Shown here: positions 48,976-59,608 of the stretch, in pieces | Position numbering within the stretch: the first letter of the stretch is position 1 | Layout: every line of letters begins with the position of its first letter | Assembly: GCA_002914845.1 (NCBI GenBank) | Contig: JXTC01000023.1 | Coordinates: 1,158,667 to 1,222,666, forward strand | Direction of reading: 5' to 3' | DNA length: 64,000 nt | DNA from: Trema orientale | Lineage: Eukaryota; Streptophyta; Magnoliopsida; Rosales; Cannabaceae | Program-made: the position numbers and the translations under genes | The notes under the pieces: model-generated | Told to the model about the DNA's origin: nothing | What the model saw: only the letters and a program-made list of their open reading frames with translations | Databases searched by the model: none

Positions 48976-50108
48976 CCAAACGTAAAAATAAAAACTTAAA
49001 AAAAAAAAAAAGTTATCTTGCTCATAAATTATAAAAAAAAACCTTTTCCGTTAATCGCATGTGGTCCATTACATATGAATCACAAGTTGTAAATCAAACT
49101 TCTCATGTTGCCCATTCTACTCATGAGCCTTGGTGCCCTTTGCCAGATTTTATTTCTAGTTTGGTTGTTAGGGAACTTATGGCCGTTTGGGATTTAATGG
49201 GACTCATAATATATTAGATATACTTTTTAAGGTTTCCTTCACAAAATATACCATTTCTGAAAGTAACTTTTAGTGAAAAAAAATAAAATAAAACACATGT
49301 TTTTGAATTCTTTGCAAAGTAGCTTCTCCCGATCATACTTGATCTCATTCAATTGTATACTCGACCATGTTCAATTCTGTACTCAACTATATATGTATGG
49401 AAAAATGATCATTTATTATAAGTAAAGTGAAACAAGGGTCTATTTATTATAAGAACTTAACAGGGAAAAAGTTTTATAATAGGGAGTGTGTCTGATCACT
49501 TTTAGTGAATGGATAGCAAAATAATATTTTCGAGTTGCCGAATACAATTTATTGTATATTTACATATACAAAGCATATATAAATATAGCGTATGTTTGAA
49601 TTAACTTTTAAAAGCTGACTTTTGGTTTCCTGAGCCCAAAAACAGAGCCTGATTGTGTAAGATATCAAAAGAGTTAAAAGTTTTAAAAGCTCTTCTAGAG
49701 GAAGTAAAACTCACACAGCTTCTTTAGGAAGAGCTTTAAATAAAACATGAAAATTTTTTGTTTGATGTCTAAATGAGAATTTATATTTCTATATTTATCC
49801 TAATATTCATAAATAAGAAAAAAATATCATTTAGATTCTAAAATTAAATTTTTAAATATATCATTCAAATAATATACTGAAAATTATGATTTAAACTTCT
49901 CTTCATCTAAAGTAGAAGTAAAAGCTAACTTAAATAGGCTCATAATAAGAAACCAATAAAAAAGAACTTCACAATATATACGAGAAGAATGATTAATATT
50001 TAAAAGGAAAACAAAAAATAAAATACAAATAGTTAACTAACGAGTCAAGTTAGGATATGGGGCTAAAAGTTTGATTATACGAAACTAGGCCAAACTCAGA
50101 GTAAACTA
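48976..50108. other. Intergenic, no gene seen
   Basis: AT-rich, no coding signal. 49570-49940 contains AAAAGCT-type words suggestive of an old MITE (TTGAATTAACTTTTAAAAGCTGAC...), without readable ends. Confidence 0.4.
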
Positions 50109-51132
50109 GGAAAATTGACGCAAATAACCCATTTTTAAGGCATTTGGATTTTTTAATCCACTATTTCAAAACGACTTTTATAGTGCGAATTTCTGACAAT
50201 TTTAGCTCATTTTAGAGAGAGAAACATTCAAGTTTCCGAATATGTCCTGCTGCAAATATAGGCTTTTTAGGTATGTGATGTACAAATAGATTCCCTCCTC
50301 ACTTTTCTCTAACATTTTCCCTCTCAATCGTTCTCTCTCTCTCTCTCTCTTGATCGTACTCAGTCGTTCAACTCCAGCCACCTATCTCTCTCTCTCTCTC
50401 TCTCTCGACTATACTCAGTCGTTTAGCTCTATTCTCCTCTGCCCATATCGCTCTTTGTGTTTTTGTCATACCCATCTCTTTATCTCTCGCATCGTCTTAT
50501 TTTGGTTCGCATAGATTCTACAAAGAAGAGGTATGTATCTTTTTTTTGGGTCATACCCATCTCTCATTGAAGGTTAGAAGTAACTGAGTAATTGTTACTT
50601 TAGGGAAGATGGTAGAAGTAACTGGGTATGGATTTGTTAGTTACTTTCTGGGTAGATATATGCTGACGTAATAGTCCCAGATTTGACTTGTGACCATTTG
50701 TCATAAATTTGTGATACGAAGACACAATATATCTTACTTTGATATTTACGTTTACTTCTTAGGAAAAGCTAGAGTTGGTTTATCTTAATTAAAAAAATAA
50801 GAAGCAGAAGGACACTAAGTATGTCTGACTATGTGTCCAACTATTTGTTACTGGCAGACAAAAATGTGTACTGTGACTATTTATTACAAATTTGTGACAT
50901 AAAGACACACTTGTTTACATATAATTACAAAACTCTTGATGTTCATTAAATTGTGATAGAGTCACACTTATCTACAAACTATTGTGGCCATCAACACACA
51001 AACACATAGGCTTTTTTATAAAAATCCTCTTTCTTACATGATTTGTGGCTCATGTAACTACTTTATTCAATAACTTTTACATGTCATAAATTTGTGACAG
51101 TTCCACACTATACGTGATTTGTGACTCAGAGT

Positions 51133-51825
51133 TAGGGGTGTTCATGGCCGATTTGGACGGTCTAAATCGTCAATCCAGAAACCAATCCGAATGTGCGGTT
51201 TGGCCGGTTTACCAATCCGTGCGGTTTGAGTTTATCGATTCAAACCGGCCAAACCGCACCTATATTTTTGCGGCCGATTTGGGCGGTTTCCTCGGTTTGA
51301 AAACTTACAAAATTTGAATTAATACAATATCAACTAAGCTCATATCATAATCATATTTCATCTAAAATATAAAGTCCAAATATAAAACGAAACCATAACA
51401 TAGTTAAAAGCTATAACCAAATCGAAGTCATAGTAAACTTAAATTTTAGTTACAACTTACAACTTAATCAAAATTGAGTAGTAAACTTAAAGTCTTTAAT
51501 CTTAAACATATCACAACAACAAGACTTAAAGTCTAAAATATCATAAGAGTCTTAAGTAACATAGTCTTAAATAAGCTAAGAGTAATCATTACTCAATTAG
51601 AATGAATAAGCTTAAATTTTTAACTATTAATATACATTTTAAAAAAAATACATGTATAAACTTATTGGCCGGTTCGATTTGAATCCGACCGAATTTTACT
51701 AAAACCGAAAACTAAACCGGCCAAGTCGGTTTTCATATTTTCTAATCCGTAACCGGCCATTTAAAAAAAAAAACTACGCGGATTGGGCGGTTTCCACGGT
51801 TTGGCGATTTTTTTGAACACCCCTA
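51133..51825. mobile_element. 693-bp non-autonomous hAT element, perfect 8-bp TSD
   Basis: Ends TAGGGGTGTTCATGG / TTTTTGAACACCCCTA with the duplication CTCAGAGT at 51125-51132 and 51826-51833. Subterminal CGGTTTGGCCGGTTT-type words occur at both ends in opposite orientation. No transposase. It is nested in the larger element and splits its internal repeat. Confidence 0.93.
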
Positions 51826-52237
51826 CTCAGAGTTACATATTTTCTTGTAAACTATTATTACAAAGCATCGGACCATTTCTTTGTTACATACAGTTACAAA
51901 ATTCTTGACATTCATAAAATTGTGACAAAGTCACAGACTTGTTTACAGACCATTATGGCCATCAACACAAAAATACATAGGCTTTTTCATAAAAATACAT
52001 ACAAATATATGTTTCAAAATCTATTGATTAGCTTAGGTGATTACCTACTTCAATACATATAGACCTAAAATTATTTACTTTAACAAACTAAAGTGATCGA
52101 TAAAATTAAAAACATTCTTACCAGTATCATATTTCTCACACATTATCATCAAACATAAAATAAACATAACCCAAAATAGTCACTATATCTCCGAGTAGCC
52201 ATTCTTTATGACTTGGGGTTTTAAATTTGTGACTCAA

Positions 52238-52540
52238 TTATTTCCTCAAATATATCAAAAAAATTAAATTTTTTCTCAAACTAGATCCAAAATTACCTTC
52301 TGCTTGGGCTCTAATTTTTTCACCACAGATGTTGTCTTCTTCTTCATTTTTCGCTGTCTTTGTTGTAGCCAATGGTGTAGATGCGGTTTCAGTACCATCT
52401 TCCTCCGCTTTCTTCTTCTTCAACTTCGGCGAGGTCCTAGGTAAAGCCACTTGTGGCGACTCCACGAAGTCGAAATCTTCCACTGTTTTTCTTTCTCGAA
52501 GTTCTCTGAGTTTTAGCACCTCTTGTTTTAGCCATTGCAA
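52238..52540 (-). CDS. Lys/Glu-rich hypothetical frame inside the Mutator-like element
   Basis: A 100-codon frame with a central basic run (PKLKKKKAEEDG) and acidic stretches. I do not recognise a family. Another frame starting ATG at about 52534 reads MAKTRGAKTQRTSRK and would join this frame through a single-base shift near 52495. MA(K/R)TRG starts are common in plant transposon-carried proteins of the Ulp1/plant-mobile type, but that link is speculative. A donor-like AAG|GTAATT occurs near 52290. It may be a gene fragment carried by the element or the start of a decayed element protein. Confidence 0.35.
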   Translation of the reverse strand: MQWLKQEVLKLRELRERKTVEDFDFVESPQVALPRTSPKLKKKKAEEDGTETASTPLATTKTAKNEEEDNICGEKIRAQAEGNFGSSLRKNLIFLIYLRK

Positions 52541-52813
52541 ACTGTTTGGAAAGAAAGGTTTGATTAATACTCAAGAGGGTTTCGTAGCAATAATGGAGGA
52601 GGAAATACTCAGGGTTTTCAAATATTTTAATACAAATAAATTAAAAAATACAACAAAACAGAGCACAAAAGACTGACATGGACAGTGTAATTGAAGGGCC
52701 TTTTAGACTTTTTCTTTCCCAAATAAGATTAGAAAAGTCATTCTGAAAAAGTGGATTAAAAAAGTCCAAATGCCTCAAAAATGGGCTATAAGCGTCAATT
52801 TCTCAGAAACTAG

Positions 52814-54600
52814 TCAAATTTTGAGCCCATTTTAAGTAAATATAATTATTGGTATATAGTGGATATAGCAAATGTATAATACGATTTACTCACTAAAATA
52901 CCTAATATATTCAATACATAAGCTAAAGCAGGTATAATTAAGTGGATATATCAAGTGTAAAAATAAATATGAGCAATTTTGGCTACAACCAGAAAAAAGG
53001 GGGACATTTATTAAAATGAAGAGTAAAAAAAGAACTGCCGCTCTATTTTCTCTACAAAAGGGCAGACGAGACTGGGCTTGCTTTGGGACCAAATGATAAT
53101 TTTATGTTAAACTTTTTGTGACAGGATACATTTTATGACCAGGGTTTTTAGCCAAATGGCCGAATTTTATATAATTGTTTGAAAAATGGCTGTTTTTTAA
53201 ATACTATTAAAAAATAGATAGATTTTTAAAATTATTTGAAAAATGGCCCTTTTTCATATTTAATAGGTTAGAATATATTGATTTATTTTGTATAAAAATG
53301 ATTTATTTTGTGTAAAATTGATTTATTTTTTTTAAAAAAATTGATGAATTAGAAAACTGTCATTTATCAAAATAAAATTATAAAACAGCTATTTATTAAA
53401 TAGGTATAAAAAATGGCCATTTTTTAAATTGATCTAAAAAAGGACATTTCTTATAAATACTCTTATGACTGCCGGTCATGTATAAAAGGAAAAAAAATGA
53501 CTACCAGCCGTCTAGCGGGTTAAGTAGTCAAATATCTTCTCTTTTTAAAGAACATTAATTAAAGTTAATACCATTTTTTTAAATACTCTATTAACTACCA
53601 CTTTTAGCCGCTGAACTTCTTTTTGGAATTAATTTGGGTGACGATATTAACTTCGAAGACATTAAAGATGAAAAAGAACGACAAGAGATAAAAGAGTTAT
53701 ATGTACAATCCCTATATTAATTCTCAAGAACATTTTTGCCATGCCTCTTATTTATATTTCATGTGAGAAAGGACTGTTTGAGTGTCGATGTGCATTGTAC
53801 ATGCCCAGTTTAACCATCAAGTGCAATTTTTTTAAATAATTGTAAACCATAAATACATCTATATTAGTGTGGTCCAAACAAAATAACTGAAAGGAGGCAA
53901 TAAATGAATGCACTGGGCCCTTTGCATATATTTGTTTTTTTCTCTTGAACGTGGTATAAATTCTTCTTTGTTATATAACGATAAATAAAAAAGAAAAGGA
54001 ATAAAAAAAAAAGAAAAAACGAAACTGAAGGAGAAGTATATTACATAAATTACATGGGAAAGTAAATACATGTAGTTGTTAACCTGTTATAATAAGTGGA
54101 CCAATACATTTAATTTGTTCAACATCTAGTACATAAGAGTACTGTCTTTCTAAGTATAAATAGTTGTGATTCACTAAAGAAACAAAAAGAGAAAAGGTAC
54201 GATTATTTAACGATAATGCTATATTGCTAGCTGCAACAAAGAGTCAATTAATTAGTGATGTATCTCATTTTTTTTCCCTTTCGGAAGTGACCATGTATCT
54301 CATTTGTTCCACAAATAATATATCATCTGTGACTATTGTACATTAATTATATATAGACACATTAGTTAGTTGTTATTTTTCTATTTTATACGTGCCCCCC
54401 CCCCCCCCCCTTTATATGAACATTTTGTATCTTTTCTCTCTTTTATTTATAAAGACTTTTGGTTTGGAGTTATTGCACACATGTTAAGTTTGTCTGTGAG
54501 ATTCCAACCTAACTTGTTAGGATTCATCTGGTTAACTTTGATTTTCTTCTTGTTAGGAATTACTCATTAATATGTCTATATATATATATACATATATATA
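52814..54600. other. Intergenic; AAAATGGCC repeats at 53140-53470; C16 tract
   Basis: 53140-53470 holds AAAAATGGCC / GGCCATTTTT words in both orientations, probably another old palindromic element. 54395-54410 is a run of 16 C. (TA)n at 54577-54605 precedes the next MITE. No gene seen; 53859-54071 and 54370-54570 are low-complexity frames. Confidence 0.45.
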
Positions 54601-54605
54601 TATAT

Positions 54606-54847
54606 GGTTGCCAATCCGGTAGGTATTTTTTTTTTTTACATATGTGTAGGTATTTTTTTTCTAGTCGTTGGATCCTCATCTAACCATGATCTAACGGCTA
54701 AAATGAGATGCATGAAAAGACGTGCATTATTAATATTTTTTCTCTATCTTACTTTTTAATATAAAAAAATATGCAAAAAATTTTTTCATTGGCCTAATTG
54801 ATACCTATGCATAGGTAAAAAAAAAAATATCTACTGGATTGGTGCCC
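54606..54847. mobile_element. 242-bp MITE (CCAATCCGGTAGGTATTT ends) in a (TA)n tract
   Basis: Left GGTTGCCAATCCGGTAGG and right ACTGGATTGGTGCCC are inverted repeats, each followed inward by long T or A runs and ACATATG / CCTATGCATAGG. Both flanks are TATATATATA, compatible with a 9-10-bp TSD. The interior carries CTAACGGCTAAAATGAGATG. Confidence 0.75.
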
Positions 54848-55147
54848 TATATATATATATATATATATATATAAGACAAGACTCAAATGGTGATTTTTGT
54901 AAAATCACTAATGCATTTGTATAGATTATGGGTTATGTACAAAATCTAATCAATGATAACTATTTTATTTTTTGGCCAACAACCCATTAAATAATAGATA
55001 TTAGATCAAAATCGAACAATGTAAATTATACTTACCAATCGATAAATGACAAAGTACCTAGTAGAGTTAGTATTTTAAAGGCGCATTGAAGAGTCAAGTC
55101 AAGTGGAGAGTACTTTTGTCGTATTTCACGAGGATTTACCGTTGTTG

Positions 55148-55150
<3 letters not shown>

Positions 55151-55194
<44 letters not shown>
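55151..55194. repeat. (AT)22 microsatellite
   Basis: Uninterrupted AT dinucleotide repeat, the longest in the window. Confidence 0.95.
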
Positions 55195-55196
<2 letters not shown>

Positions 55197-56195
55197 CGTT
55201 GTAGGATACGACCTTCCCAAGATCATAACAAAATACCGTATACATAGCATTCCCACATCCACATTTTGTACGGTTGACATTCATTGTGTGATTAGAGCTA
55301 ATTTTCACTCTTATCCACCCTCCAATATATCCTATATAGCTAGATGTATACTCTCCATATAATCCACAAAAGCATATTATCCTTCAATTTATTTATTTTT
55401 TCAGTAATGGACCAAAGTGATGTGGGGGATTGGGTTAGCTGGAGGTGAAGATGTCAACGATTTTAAGAGTTGAAAATTTGGCATTGCACTAGGGGAATTT
55501 TGAAACACAACACTTAAAGTGCACCTTTTTTTCGAAGTATATTGCTAGCTGCTGCCAAATGCCAAATTCTGCGAACCTAAAAACTTCGGCTACATCGATC
55601 TTAGTCACATCAATATTGGTGCTTAATCAACAAAATTTGATAGTCCAATTCACAAGACTTTGGCGTGAACTAGAGTTATCCATATTCTAAATTCTAATGT
55701 CTTGGCCCTGTCATGTGCCTAATTCTTACACTCGAGTAATCCCGTCTTGTAGGGCCAAAATTCGATGCAAGAATCTACCACTGTTATTTCCTTTCACTTT
55801 CTTATTTTTATTTTTAATTTCTTTTTGTTCTTTATCTTAATTCATTTCTCATACAGAGCTAGGAATAATTTATAATACATGACTTTCCTTTGAAGTACAT
55901 ATGTATAGCCGAAAAAAAGCGAAACGAACCAAATATATTGGCAGTGCACTTCCATTAAATCCATTTTGTAGGGCTGAAATCAATTTTCCAGACATGATCT
56001 CTCCTATATGTGTCGCTTCCTTCTTCACCAACAGTGTGCATGAATGAATGCCCTGCCTATAGCTAGGGCAATATCTAGTTTTCTTAAATTTTAATACCCA
56101 AAAAGTAGTATATATTTGGCTACCTGCCATCAATGCATGTCTTAGTTTTGGTGCACAGTCAACGTTGGTTATTGGAGAATAATACACTCACCACT
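55195..56195. other. Intergenic, no gene seen
   Basis: No convincing reading frame; 55870-56187 (minus) is open for 105 codons but has no recognisable domain or splice context. Confidence 0.45.
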
Positions 56196-56204
56196 ATCCA
56201 AAAA

Positions 56205-56388
56205 GAGCAATGCTATGAGGCACCAGTGGTGCCCAGCACTACAGTGACATGTCTGTTTGTCACTGGATGATTTAATTAATAAATTGGGTCCCACATGGGC
56301 CCCACTTAAATTATAATTATGATTAGCCAGTGACAAACTGACATATCAGTGTAGTGCTGGGCACCACTGATGCCTTATAACATTATTC
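56205..56388. mobile_element. 184-bp MITE, perfect 9-bp TSD, copy 1
   Basis: Ends GAGCAATGCTATGAGGCACC / GCCTTATAACATTATTC, with ATCCAAAAA at 56196-56204 and 56389-56397. The arms (GTGCCCAGCACTAC... / ...GTAGTGCTGGGCACC and GTCACTGG / CCAGTGAC) pair almost completely. A related copy lies at 57863-58061. Confidence 0.9.
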
Positions 56389-56397
56389 ATCCAAAAA

Positions 56398-57597
56398 AGT
56401 GTAGAAATTTAGTGCGAGTAGGTACTCAAAATTTGTGTGTGACTAGAAGTATTATTTAGAAATAACTCATCATTAATATATTACTTATAGTTACAACTTT
56501 TTGTAGCGGTGATCACGAAATTATTTGTAAGTAAAATTATAAGTTAATCATATAAAATTGTGTATAATTTAATTTGTGACAAAAAATTTTACGAGTCTTT
56601 TTAGTTAAAACATAACCACAATACCTTTTCTATAATATTTATTTTAGTCACGAGATTCTTAATTCTTCAATCTTCGCCGCAAATTGTATTGTAATCTGCA
56701 AAGTTTTTCTCGTCTGTACAAAACCACGTCATTGTTTATAGTTTTTTTCCCATATTGCCATTGATATTCCCATGCAATTACAGTTGATACTTGGGTTGGC
56801 CTAAGTTTGTCAAATCATCACTTTTGTTATGTAATATTTAAGATAGTAATTTGAAGAGTACTTAACACTATGTGAGTCCATATATAACATATAATAATTA
56901 ATTACTTGTCACCTTTATGGTCAATAATATTATAGATGGGGGAAACTAAGTTAAAACAGTTTAATGTCTTTAGTTCATGAAATTTAAAATAATAATAATT
57001 TGAATTAATAGCTCATGACACATGATGCATGAATCATGATAACTTCGCCCAAAAGTGGACAGTAAAATCTCGTACATGCATGCATGGAAATTGCCCGATA
57101 GTGGGAGATTTCAAAATCAATTAAGTCTACAAAAGCTAGCTTTGAAATAATAGGTAAAGCTAGAAATGTGGATTGGTATAATTGGTTTAATTGATATTCG
57201 ATCGTGTGAAAACACGATTCCTTTTTGTTGCTCAAAAAGATGATAGAGAGATATATTTTATTACAATTATTATTAGTTTAAAAAAGTTGTATGTATACAC
57301 AATTTTGAAACAACCGAAAAGCAAAAGTAAAGTTGGCCAATTCTCCATTTACAGAGTGACTGCATTGCTTTGCGTCAACCATATGGCGCAAAGGATCATA
57401 TATAGGAGATTCTTCACAGCTTTAGCATCAAGCAACATCCCTAGTACTACTCAACGTCATATAACGGGACACGTACAAAGTATGAAAGTTCGCGTGTTTC
57501 ACATGAATTAAGACCTTAATAATATGGGTTTATAAACTGGTAAAAGTTTCTAATGAAGACTATTACTAACGTGACATATATATATATATATATATAT
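56398..57597. other. Intergenic, no gene seen
   Basis: AT-rich. The open frame at 57191-57511 has no recognisable domain. (TA)n at about 57577-57597 borders the next MITE. Confidence 0.45.
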
Positions 57598-57845
57598 GGG
57601 ATCAGTTCAGTAGGTGAATTTTTTTTAGGTATTGCTTCACTTAATTAAAATTTATTTTGCAAGTCTTTTCATAGTAAAAAAGTAGAATATAGAGAAAGAA
57701 AGAGTATTAAATTGTGTGTACTAATTATTATTATTTTTTTTCTAATAACTCAAATCATTATAGCCTTTAGATAAAGATCCAACGATATTAAAAAATAAAT
57801 ACTTAGATAAGTAAAAAAAAAAAAAGAATACATACTGAATTAGTA
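57598..57845. mobile_element. MITE related to 54606-54847, in a (TA)n tract
   Basis: Left GGGATCAGTTCAGTAGGTGA and right CATACTGAATTAGTA form imperfect inverted repeats with inward T/A runs. ATCCAACGAT in the interior resembles the GTTGGATC core of the 54.6-kb element. (TA)n on both sides. Confidence 0.55.
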
Positions 57846-57862
57846 ATATATATATATATATA

Positions 57863-58061
57863 TAGTAACACTATGAGGTATACCACATGGTGCTCAATAC
57901 CACATGGTGCTCAACACCACATTATGTGTCAGTTTATTACTAGCTAATTATAATTACATTTCAAGTAGAGCCTATGCGAGACTTAATTTATTAATTGAAA
58001 TTACCCCGTAACAAACACGTTATTGTGGTATTAGGTACCACTGATGCTCATAACATTGCTC
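57863..58061. mobile_element. 199-bp MITE, copy 2 of the 56.2-kb family
   Basis: TAGTAACACTATGAGGTA at the left and ACCACTGATGCTCATAACATTGCTC at the right match the ends of the 56205-56388 element, with ATATATATA on both sides. An internal CCACATGGTGCTCAA word is duplicated in tandem. Confidence 0.8.
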
Positions 58062-58297
58062 ATATATATATATTACTAATAGCAAAGATATATTAACAAG
58101 AGTAGAAAGAATCATATGACGACATATGTTCAAGACAGTAGATTCTGACATCGTTTGGTATGAAAAAAATAGATTATCACTTGAGATTGAATTGGTGGAA
58201 TATATTTGTGCAACAAAATGTTTGGTGTATATTAAGACTAACATTGCAACTTTCACGTGAGTTTTATATATACAGTACATATTGTATGCACATATTA

Positions 58298-58829
58298 GAG
58301 GTTAATGGCACAAATAATGGTCCCTGAACTATTAGACTTGTGGCAATTTAGTTCTCGAAGTTTTAGTTGTAGCATTTAAGTTCCTGAACTTTCTGATTTG
58401 AATAAATTCAGTTTCTGAATTATTTAAATTACAATCTGTAATTAAATTTCTAGTACATTAGGAGTAAGGTAGCATCTAAAAGTGTATTTGAAAGGTAATT
58501 TAGGAATTTTAAGCATAAAATTAAACAATTACAGAAAAATTTTCTCTAAATTTATAACTCCAAGAATCCTAAAAAATGCAAATAATATATTTTTTATTCT
58601 TTTTAAATCCTTATATTCAGTCTATTTTTCCTTCAATACATTTTTATATTTTACAATGTGCTCCTCGCGTATGTTTTTAGTAAATTTAATAACTGGTTGA
58701 AATTTAGACAGACTAGAGACCAAATTGCTTCAAATAAGAAAGTTCATAAGTGTAATTAACGCAATTAGAATTTTAAGGACCAAATTGCTACAAATTGGAT
58801 AGTTCAAAGACCATTTGTGCCATAAACCC
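58298..58829. mobile_element. ~530-bp MITE, copy 2 of the 15.7-kb family
   Basis: GAGGTTAATGGCACAAATAATGG at the left and GACCATTTGTGCCATAAACCC at the right, with the same internal order as 15713-16233 (GTAGCATCTAAA, CAATTTAG / CAAATTGC words, TTTTTCCTT). The TSD is no longer clear. Confidence 0.85.
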
Positions 58830-59066
58830 TTTTATTAGCATTTGTTTTATGGTTGAAATGATTAGAGTTTTCTTTTGATGCGAATGGTTAATTAAACAAT
58901 TCGATCATTAGTTCTCGACCTGCACCCAAAAGCTCTCCTTACGTGAGTGACTTTGAGAGATTTTTTGGTGGAGTACTATAAGGGACAAATAGTGTATATA
59001 ATATAACATCACACACTAATAAACACTAATAAAGGGTTGCTTCAAATATTAAACAAATTTAAGAGA

Positions 59067-59196
59067 GTGATTGACCTTCTAGCACTATATATAGCAACCA
59101 TTGAGTATTTGGATTTGGCACTACTGTGGTAGTGATTGACCTTCTAGCACTATATATAGCAACCATTGAGTATTTGGATTTGGCACTACTGTGGTA
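59067..59196. repeat. Perfect 65-bp tandem duplication
   Basis: Two identical units, 59067-59131 and 59132-59196, starting GTGATTGACCTTCTAGC. No differences seen, so very recent (or an assembly artefact). Confidence 0.92.
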
Positions 59197-59235
59197 AGTC
59201 CAATGGTCCCACCACACATAAGTAATTTTGTATTA

Positions 59236-59608
59236 TTTTTTGAGAAAATATCTGTATTAGATGGAACAATCAGAAATTACAGCAGACATGATAGGAGGAA
59301 GAATTTCTTCCATCCAAGAAAGTTCATCATCTAGCCTAAGTGCTAATTTAGCCAATCTGTGAGCTACATTGTTACACTTTCTAGGGACATAGCTAACTGA
59401 AACACCCGAAAAAGTAGTCAATAAACTATTAACATCTTTCAGGAAATAACCCAATTCAGATCAATAGCACTGGGCGGTTTTAAGGGCAGAAACCACCACT
59501 TGAGCATCTATTTTCATGGCTTCGAGGGAGGGGAAAACTTCAGTAGCCCAATTTATGCCAAAGCTGAGAGCAATAGCTTCAGCAGTCTTTGGTTTGAGAG
59601 AGCTATTA
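59236..59608 (-). pseudogene. LINE RNase H 3' fragment, cut by a copia LTR
   Basis: On the minus strand the translation shows a plant LINE RNase H end (EAIALSFGINWATE, then DAQVVVSALKT, then SVSYVPRKCNNVAHRLAKLA) with an in-frame stop near 59460. The 3' end reads into ATTTTCTCAAAAAA, a typical LINE tail. The upstream part of the element is absent because the copia LTR begins at 59609; it may lie beyond the window. Confidence 0.75.

Larger units (their letters stand above)
50109..52804. mobile_element. 2.7-kb Mutator-like element with ~70-bp inverted repeats
   Basis: Left end 50109-50180 (GGAAAATTGACGCAAATAAC...) matches the reverse complement of 52733-52804 (ends ...ATAAGCGTCAATTTCTC) over about 70 bp, including AAGGCATTTGGA / TCCAAATGCCT and TTAATCCACT / AGTGGATTAA. 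The flanks AGTAAACTA and AGAAACTAG look like a 9-bp TSD with a small change. Long inverted repeats and ~9-bp TSD indicate the Mutator superfamily. The interior holds (CT)n tracts (about 50332-50350 and 50386-50406), a direct repeat pair (about 50920-51025 and 51893-51997), a nested hAT element and a minus-strand reading frame. No transposase was seen, so it is non-autonomous or gutted. Confidence 0.8.

Noticed and set aside
50328..50410. (CT)n tracts read as a gene leader like that of ADF
   Set aside because: No downstream coding sequence on that strand; treated as part of the Mutator-like element.
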